The notes beneath the pieces were generated by a model, which was not told the origin of the DNA, made no database searches, and was given only the letters and a program-made list of their open reading frames with translations. Positions 56,810-64,000 of a stretch of DNA of 64,000 nucleotides are shown piece after piece. Source of the stretch: Coniferiporia sulphurascens (Eukaryota; Basidiomycota; Agaricomycetes; Hymenochaetales; Hymenochaetaceae); contig NBBA01000007.1 of the NCBI GenBank assembly GCA_002794785.1, positions 930,001 through 994,000 of the forward strand, given 5' to 3'. The position numbers and the translations under genes were made by a program. Positions within the stretch are counted from its first letter, which is position 1; each line of letters begins with the position of its first letter.

Positions 56810-59800
56810 TAGAGACGCTCTCCATCTTGCAGTGGAATGCCGCCTGCTCACTAGCAGCAATACATTCCCTAATCTCCGTCCTTACAACTGACCCATCCCC
56901 CCCACATCTAATTCTTATCCAGGAACCCCCCTGGTATCAAATAGGACTGCAACCCTCGCTCACCAACCCAGCCGGCACCCCGGTTCTCAATGTCCCTACC
57001 ATCCCAGGCTATGTACCTGTTCTACCACCAGAGGCTCGCCCTTGGGTAGTCACATATGTATCCCAGGCCCTCCCCCCCACCTCATGGTCAATTCTCGGAG
57101 CCATGTCCCATGGCACCGATGTGCTGACAGTGGAGGTATGATCTCAACTCACCCTCCAAGTATGCAACTACTATGGCATGCACCCTCCGGATCAAGAGAA
57201 CGCCTCCCCCCAGTACCCAGGTGAGTCCTTTCTTTTCTCACTCCCCTTGGTGCTAGCCACCACTCTACTTGTGGTGGGTGACTTCAACCGTTGCCACCAC
57301 ACGTGGTCCAAACTCTCAGCCACATGGCAAGATGACTTGGGGGCACAACCCCTCAATGACTTTTTCTGTGGGCATGGCCTGACACCTGCCCATATTCCCG
57401 ACTCTGACTCACAGCCTGATGGCAAGCGTCGTCAGTGCCCCATTGACATGATCTGGGCCCCACCCACAGTCAACCCCGACTCTATTTTAGATTCAGCTAC
57501 CTCCGACCCCTCACCACTGTCCAACCATGCAATCCTGTGCTGGTCTCTGCCATTTCGGCCCCCCCCTCCCATCCTAAAGACACGCTGGCTGCTACCAGCC
57601 AACAAGGAGGAATGGACCAACATCGCCTTCCCCCTCCTTGAAGCAGCCTTCCGACTCCCAGGGCTCGACACCCACACCCTGGACATCAAAGCAAAGGCAG
57701 TCATCAACTCCATGGTCGCTGCCCTCCAGCTGTTCACCTGCCTCTCCAAGCCATCAAAAATGGAAGTCCCATGGTGGTCCCCCCACTGCAAGACCCTCCT
57801 ATCCGCCATTACGACAGCCACCACCCCCCTCCAGCATTCCTCAGCTCAACGCGCCTTCAAAAGGGGTGTTAGGACAGCCAAATGGCAGTTCTACACCAAC
57901 CAGGCAGCAGAAGCGGATGCCTCCAACATTTGGAACTGGGCCAAGCGAGGCCTCGGCAACCAACCCACCCCTATCCCCTCGCTCAAACAGCAAGATGGCT
58001 CATTCACCCAGACAGACGATGAGAAAGGTGAGCTCTTCCGAGAAACCTTCTTCACACCCCCCCCACCCCAGACAGCGGCCGACATCCCGCCACCACCAAT
58101 CCAACCAGCTGCCCTGCCCATCCTCCTTCTGGAGCTTATGGGGGCACTGGCCGACACATCCAACTTGTCGGCTCCAGGCCTCTCAGGAATAGGCTACCGC
58201 CCCCTGAAATGGGTGGTGGATGCCTACCCTGAAGAGATACTTACACTTTTCAATGACTGTCTGTGCTTGGGGCACCACCCTGAGTGCTGGCAGGCAGCAA
58301 AGGTCGTAATGCTCAGGAAACCAAACAAGAAGGACCCCTTCTTGCCACGCTCATACTGGCCCATCACCCTTGAGGAGACCCTAGGGAAACTCCTCGAAAA
58401 GATCATAGCTAACCAGCTCCAGTTCCTTGCCAACACATGAGGCTGGTTGCCACCTAACCAGTATGGGGGGTGCCAAGGCCACTCGGTCTATGACACCGCC
58501 CAACACCTCTTATGGATTGCGGAGCATGCCCACTCAGAGGGCCTCGTCTGCTCGGTCCTAGCAGTCAACATTCAGGGCTTCTTCAACTCGGTACACCCCC
58601 AACTCCTCCACTGACAACTGTTGGATCTAGGTTGTGCCCCAGACATGGCCAACTGGTGCTTATCCTTCATGATGGACCAGCAGGTCGCTGTCGCCTTCAA
58701 CGGCACCACCCTCCCCACTGCCCCCAAACCCGACTTCGGCACCCCACAGGGATCGCCAGTCTCCCCCATCCTGTCAACAATATTCATGGGGGTGGTCCTC
58801 TGGCACTTTCACCAAGCCGGCACCACTGCCCTGGCATACATTGACGACCACTTACTTATTTGTGTAGGTCCCTCAGTGGCATCCAACTGCTGTGCTCTTG
58901 CCCATGCCTACCAACAACTCGACACCCTCTTCGGCACCATCAGTCTCAACATCAAAGCTGCCAAGGCGGAGTGTCTCCACTTCCACCCCCCTCGGTGACA
59001 CACTGGCTATGATGGCTGGGACACTGCCGGCATCCAGGTCGACCCCAACACCCTGATCCGCCCCTCAATCCCCCTTCAGTGGTTGGGGATATGGTGGGAC
59101 CCAGGCCTCTCCTTCAAGCCCCATGTCGAGCGCATGTGCTCCAAGGGGCTCTCCACCCTCACCACACTCTGCATTCTAGGCAACACACAACACGGCATAT
59201 CGGCCCTCCTCCTCTGCTGCCTATACACCTCCTGCATTCGCTCTGTCCTGTCCTGGGGTGCACTGGTTTGGTATCATGGCCACTGCCAAAAAACCCTGGT
59301 AAACCGCCTCCAGGCTGTCCAAAACATGGCCTGTTGCTGGATTCTCGGCGTCTTTAAAGGCGTTTCCCCCTATTCCACTAATTTTCTTTGCTCCATTCCC
59401 CCTCTCTCTTTCTATTTTGAGTATATAAAGACCACCCACTCCCTGCATCTTTGGCGCACCCCCCACTCCATTGGCTGGAAATTATTTAAAAATGTAGCTA
59501 ATAGACCTTTCTCCCTTTCTCTGCAGGTCCGAGCCCCTTGGGTTCAACAGGTCCCTGCATACACACATCCCCCATGGACAGATCCTCTGGCCTTCACACA
59601 GGGCCATGTCTGCTTCACCACCCCTGTCACCCCAGTTAGCGCCGACACCCGAAAATCATTCGTAACTGCCGCACACCAACTAGGCCTCACCACCCATGTC
59701 CAGGTATTCACTGACAGCTCCCACATTGACAATAAGTTGGGCTCAGCCATCTGCACCATGCTTGGCCACACTCAACTCTGGTCTCACAGACTGGAGTCCC

Positions 59801-60804
59801 CCACCTGTGCCACAGCCACAGATGCCGAGGAATTTTCCCTCGCCACAGCCCCGGGCTGGGCCGCATGCCGCCTCCTGGAGCAACTGTGCATTGCATCGGA
59901 CATCTTCTTTTTGTCCAATTTGCTGACCACCCTCCACCTTTTCCACACTTGGGCCGCCGCCCCTGGCGCCCACCTCCTCCATACCTGGAAAGCAGGTGTG
60001 GAAACTCTGCTGGACTCGTACCCCCAGCTCACTGTTCATTTCGTATGGTGCCCTGGTCACTCGGACATCCCTGGTAATGAATGGGCTGACATGGAAGTGA
60101 AGCTGGCGACAGAGCTCCCCCCATCTGATCTCAAACCCTCCACCTCCACACTAAAAGAGGTTGCTGTCCACACCCTCATGGAGTGATGGATGCTCTCGCT
60201 AGCCCGCCCCCTTGCCTCAACTGCCAACAAGTACCTGGCAGTTCATGGCCTCCTCTCACGCTGACCTCGAAAGCTGCTCATGCACTCGGTTGACCACCCA
60301 CGCCGTGAGCTATCTGCAGTCGCACAGGTCCTCTGCTGCACCAGTCCCTATGGGGGTTACCGGCTGAGCTTCGACTCAGCCTACCATCGCAGGCATGGCC
60401 TGATCTCGCATTGCAGGTGGCACAACCACCCCCCCTGGCCCATGCAGTTGATCGCCCACATCCTTGGGAGCTGTAGTACCTTCCACCCATGGATACGGCA
60501 CGTGTGGCCACCTCGGGACCCTCTCCCAGTCCACCACTCAGAGTGGGCTGACAAAAACCGCCTCCCGGTTTTGCGCCACTGGCTAAAGCTGACAGGGCAC
60601 CTAAACTGCCTCTCCAACTGTGCCACAGGTGCCATCCAGCTGTCTTTTGCTGCAATGGACCTTGATGGCCACCCAACAGACGAGGATATGGACCTGGACC
60701 TCCTACGGGATTACATGTGTTGTATGCTCGGACCCAGAACTCGGGACTCAGACCCAGCCCTTTTGGAGCTATCAGGTACACTCCCTCCCTTTCCGCTCAA
60801 ATAG
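56806..60804 (+). pseudogene. LINE-L ORF2 (endonuclease, reverse transcriptase, RNase H)
   Basis: Domains in order: AP-like endonuclease (SILQWNAA, ILIQEPPW, VVGDFNRCHHTW, then SNHAILCW where S-D-H is usual); RT with RKPNKKDPFLPRSYWPITLEETLGK, motif A VNIQGFFNSVH (first aspartate lost), GTPQGSPVSPIL and motif C AYIDDHLL; RNase H (VFTDSSHID, DAEEFSL, FVWCPGHSDIPGNEWAD); and a C-terminal domain with CRWHNHPPWP and LLRDYMCCML. Together these nick the target, copy the RNA and remove it. In-frame TGA codons at 57139-57141, 58438-58440 and 58996-58998 fall at expected arginines. Others (near 58612 and 60184) fall at Gln/Arg and Trp positions. It is inactive as read. The mirror copy is 46263-50261 on the minus strand. 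Confidence 0.9.
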
Positions 60805-61092
60805 TGCCTGCCTTTCGGATTCCTATTGATACATCTCAGCCGGTGCTCTCACCCTCCCTTTCCCATTCTAAGCTTCTTACATTAACCTGCCCTCACCCGT
60901 GTGGTTTGTTCGTAGCGATATGTATTCCTCCTCCTCACACTCTTCTTACTAAATAGGGGCTCTTCACACTTCAGCACCCCTCGGGGAGCAGAGCCCCTGC
61001 CCAGTTTTGTGCGATGTGCAATGATGGGCGCCTCCGTTATGTAGTTAGGGCCCCCCTTCAGGGGGGCAGCTTGTAATTATGTAATACTGCAG

Positions 61093-61127
<35 letters not shown>

Positions 61128-62329
61128 CTCAACCTTTTCCACAGCTGGGCCACCATTCCTGGTGCCCATCTCCTCCACCTTTGGAAGGCAGGGGTTGAGA
61201 CACTTCTGGACTTGCATCCAGGCCTCACCATCCACTTCGTGTGGTGTCCAGGTCACTCAGATGTCCCCGGAAATGAATGGGCAGATGACAAAGCAAAACT
61301 CGCCATGGAGCTCCCCCCCTTGCAACTTGCACCCTCCATATCTGCACTCAAGGAAGTGGCCACCAAGACCCTGGTCGAATGGTGGACACTATCACTGGCC
61401 TGCCCTCTAGCTTCCACTGCCGACAAATACTTGGCAGTGCATGGCATCCCCTCCTGTCGCCTGTGGAAGCTGCTCACCCACTCCGCAGACCACCCTTGCC
61501 ACCACCTCTCTGCAGTTGCACAAGTCCTCTGTCATGCCAGTCCCTATGGGGGCTACTGGCTGAGCTTCAACTCAGCCTACTGGTGCAGGCACGGCCTGAT
61601 CTCCCACTGCAGGTGGCATAACCACCCACCATGGCCAGTGCAGACTACCACCCACATTTTAGGTGGGTGTTCCACATTCAGACCCTGGATTAGGCGCATC
61701 TGGCCAGCCAAAATCCCCCTCCCAGTCCACCACTCAGAATGGGCTGAGGAGAACCTTATCCTGGTTCTGTGCTGCTGGCTTAGGCTGACAGGGCACCTGA
61801 ACTGCCTCTCTGACAGAACCACTGGCACCATCCATCTGGCCTTTGCCGTGATGGAACTAGACAGCCACCCTACCAACAAGGATATGGACTTGGACCTCCT
61901 TAGGGACTACATGTGTCATATGCTCGGACCCCATACCCAGGACTCGGACCTGGCTCTTTTGGAGCTCTCAGGTACGCTCCCACCCTTTCTCTCAGATTTG
62001 TGACTGCCTTTCGGACTCCTAATCATATGTCCCAGCTGGTGCTCTCACCCTCCCTTTCTCCATTCTAAGCTACCTCCTTTGCCTGCACTCACCTGTTTGG
62101 TATTGTCATAGTGATATGTATTCCTCCCTCTCCTATGGCCTTGTACGAATAGGGGCCCTCCACACTTTGGCACCCTTAGGGGAGCAGGGCCCCCGCCCAG
62201 TTTCATGTGTTGCGCAATGACGGGCGCCTCTGTTGTTATGTAGTTAGGGCCCCCCCTCTGGGGGGGCAGCTTGTAATTATGTAATACTGCAGGAATAATA
62301 AAAATTAAAAAAAATTTTAATTTAAAAAG
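61128..62329 (+). pseudogene. LINE-N 3' fragment (right arm)
   Basis: Mirror of 44737-45938. ORF2 end at 61212-62003, 3' hairpin with seven C and seven G at 62250-62266, and a tail of mixed A/T (AATAATAAAAATTAAAAAAAA). It begins inside RNase H directly after the LINE-L tail. Confidence 0.85.
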
Positions 62330-63157
62330 TCCCCACACCTGCACAGGGGGGGGTAACCCTCTGCCCTTCAGCAGTTGGCTTCGGTTGGGAGACCTTGGGT
62401 TTGGGGAAACTCGGATCTGACCTTCGGGTTGGGACTTAAAATCCTGGGGCTGTGTTGTCCCTGGCATGACAAACCATAAAAACTGCTGCCCCAAATCCCA
62501 AAAGGGTCTCTGATGACATCACTAGTTGATATAAGGAGATAGGGGCTTCTTAACACATGGTGTTGTGGTAAGAACCAGCCGACGTGAAAGCGACAGGCCA
62601 CCATGGGCCTCTTGGGGGGATAACACTGGGGCTCACCTAGCATTTGTGGGAAGTCCCTGGTAGCTGGCCCTCTCCCATCAAAGTGGGAAGGACACTGGTA
62701 CCCCTCGAGAGGTGGTTAGTCTGAGCAGACTCCCTGGCAGCTGTAACAAGCGCCAGGGTCCAAGCAAGGGCAACACATCAACTCCAGTATGCTGTGGATC
62801 CAGAAGCGGGCCTTGTGCCTGAGTATTCCCCTTTGGGGCTCTGAAGCGTGTGCCAGGGAACAGGAAACTCCAGGGGGGCCTAGGAAACCCCTCCATTATG
62901 GAGCGAGCTGTAGCGGTGGGGGATAGTTCCCTCCACTGGCTCCAGAGCACTAAATCTGGCGTGGGTGCGCATAGGAGTAAGTCCTATTGTGTGCTTAAGT
63001 TGATTCCCAGAAATGAGCGGCACTCTACAATGGAAAGTGGGGTAAGGGGGGGAATGTGTAGGGTAGGGGGGGCACCCAATGGGTGGGGTAGTGCCTATGG
63101 CGCCGTGACCCCCACTCAGAATGTCTCCCTGGCGTGGCACGCCCTTCCCAATCCAGC
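62330..63157. other. Unassigned 0.83-kb block at the outer end of the right arm
   Basis: Mirror of 43909-44736. No recognised coding sequence. The last 56 bp carry all four base differences found between the arms. Confidence 0.4.
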
Positions 63158-64000
63158 CTCTCGGTCTGCCCATTCATTTCTGGGAATGTCGGAGTGACCC
63201 GGGCACCACATGAAGTGGACAGAGAGATCTGGGTATGAATCCAGAAGGGTCTGGACCCCAGCCTTCCATTGGTGAAGGAGATGGGTGCCTGGTACTGGCG
63301 CCCAGGTGCAGATAAGGTGGAGTGCCATCAGCGAATCTGACAGGAAGAAGATGTCAGATGCGACTGGCAGAAGGTCCCGGAGGTGGTGTGCTGCCCAGCT
63401 CGGTGCAGAGGTGAGGGAGAAGATCTCTGCATCTGTGGCTGTTGCACAGGTGGGGGAGGCCAGCTGGTGGGACTTAAGGTGGGTAAGGCCCTTCATGGTG
63501 CAAATGGCTGATCCAGATTTCGTACCCATGCATGAGCCATTGGTGAAAACCTGGAGGTGGGGGAGGGTGCTCAGGGAGCAAGCAGCAGCCACAAATTCCT
63601 TGCGGGTGTCCTTGCTGACCAGAGTGATAGGAGTGGCAAATGAGACTCGTCCGGTCATAAATGCCAGAGGGTCCGTCCACAGGGGATGAGTGTATGCAGG
63701 GACCAGTTGAACCCGGGGGACCCAGACCTGCAGAGAAGTGGAAAAGGGACAGTTAGTTACGTTTTTATTATAGCATTTTCTACTGATGGAGTGCGGGGTG
63801 CGCCAGAGGCACAGAGAGTGGAGGGTCTTAGCATACTCGAAGTAATAAGAAAGAGGGGGGAGGGAACAAAGAAAATTTGTGGAAAAGGGGGAGGCGCCTT
63901 TGTAGACACCGAGAATCCATCTGCATGCCGTGTTTTGCACAGCCTGCAGGCGGCTTACTAATGTTTTTTGGCATCAGCCATGATACCAAACCAGTGCGCC
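63158..64000 (-). pseudogene. LINE ORF2 fragment at the right edge (LINE-M relative)
   Basis: Minus-strand RT end and RNase H: LQ..QNTACRWILGVYKGASPFSTNFLCS, SLQVWVPRVQLVPAYTHP, VFTNGSCMGTKSGSAICTM, DAEIFSL and HFMWCPGHSDIPRNEWADRE. It closely resembles the spacer LINE-M and keeps the unoccupied form of the 53-kb insertion site. It runs off the window to the right and is cut at 63158 by the inverted-repeat arm. Confidence 0.87.

Larger units (their letters stand above)
54685..61127 (+). mobile_element. LINE-L, right copy (Tad1-like)
   Basis: 5' end CCTTCTTGACCAGTAACC, two open frames overlapping as ATGA, 3' hairpin CCCCCC-TTCA-GGGGGG (61051-61066), the conserved terminus AGCTTGTAATTATGTAATACT, CTGCAGG, and a (TAA)n tail at about 61093-61127. 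No TSD is visible: the sequence before the 5' end and after the tail do not match. Confidence 0.92.
54685..63157 (+). repeat. Right arm of the 8.47-kb inverted repeat
   Basis: Mirror of 43909-52382. It holds LINE-L (54685-61127), the LINE-N 3' fragment (61128-62329) and the unassigned block (62330-63157). Differences found: positions pairing with 43926, 43931, 43961 and 43964, plus one base in the run at 61051-61056. Confidence 0.95.

Noticed and set aside
43909..63157. Dismissing the inverted repeat as an assembly fold-back
   Set aside because: A read-through artefact would not leave a distinct 2.3-kb spacer with its own insertion, nor CpG-only mismatches at the outer ends. Not fully excluded without reads.

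Overview
The window reads as nuclear DNA of a basidiomycete fungus, probably an agaricomycete. Introns are short (about 50-60 bp) with GT-AG ends. The host genes (ORC5, MED8, RAX1-type RGS protein, NDUFA2, ketopantoate reductase, glutathione transferases of the fungal type) are eukaryotic. The mobile elements (Plavaka-type transposase, chromodomain Ty3/Gypsy elements, Tad1-like LINEs with RNase H) are typical of that group. The species cannot be told from the sequence. I recognised no tRNA, rRNA or CRISPR array.

Region 1, about 0.4-12.3 kb, is a gene island. In order it holds a GST-like gene (-), ORC5 (+), a second GST-like gene (+), MED8 (-), a mitochondrial two-HMG-box protein (+), a RAX1-like RGS membrane protein (-), complex I subunit NDUFA2 (+) and a ketopantoate-reductase-like enzyme (+). 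I rebuilt the exon structures by eye from splice signals, reading phase and family conservation. Two head-to-head pairs (MED8/HMG and RAX1/NDUFA2) share promoters of only about 140-170 bp.

Region 2, about 12.3-25.4 kb, is a graveyard of transposon-associated genes: a DUF6698-like gene, an SPT5-like NGN/KOW gene and a Plavaka transposase, all on the minus strand. Each is interrupted by later insertions whose target-site duplications (TSDs) are still readable. The insertions are solo LTRs of one roughly 558-bp family and a 722-bp Mutator-like MITE with 256-bp terminal inverted repeats.

Region 3, 25.4-40.7 kb, is a nested LTR retrotransposon. Gypsy-1 (minus strand, chromodomain, LTRs at both ends) is split between gag and pol by a complete Gypsy-2 (plus strand, 352-bp LTRs, TSD AACAG) and inside pol by a solo LTR of its own family (TSD CATTG). 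Excising both restores one pol reading frame that is broken only by six TGA codons at expected arginine positions. Gypsy-1 carries an 11-nt site just inside its 5' LTR that is exactly complementary to the predicted 5' end of its own RNA. This is the arrangement of Tf1/sushi self-priming elements.

Region 4, 40.7-64 kb, is almost entirely LINE sequence. It contains an 8.47-kb inverted repeat (43909-52382 against 54685-63157) around a 2.3-kb spacer. The arms agree in every long reading frame I compared. The only differences I found are four CpG transitions in the outermost 56 bp and one homopolymer length change. The inner edges of both arms coincide with the 5' end of a LINE. The spacer holds an older LINE fragment hit by a fresh 5'-truncated LINE insertion with a 13-bp TSD.

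A theme runs through regions 2-4. Nonsense codons in the dead elements are overwhelmingly TGA where CGA is expected, and LTR pairs differ only by transitions, mostly CG/TG/CA interchanges. This points to CpG methylation and deamination of repeats; I saw no such stops in the gene island.
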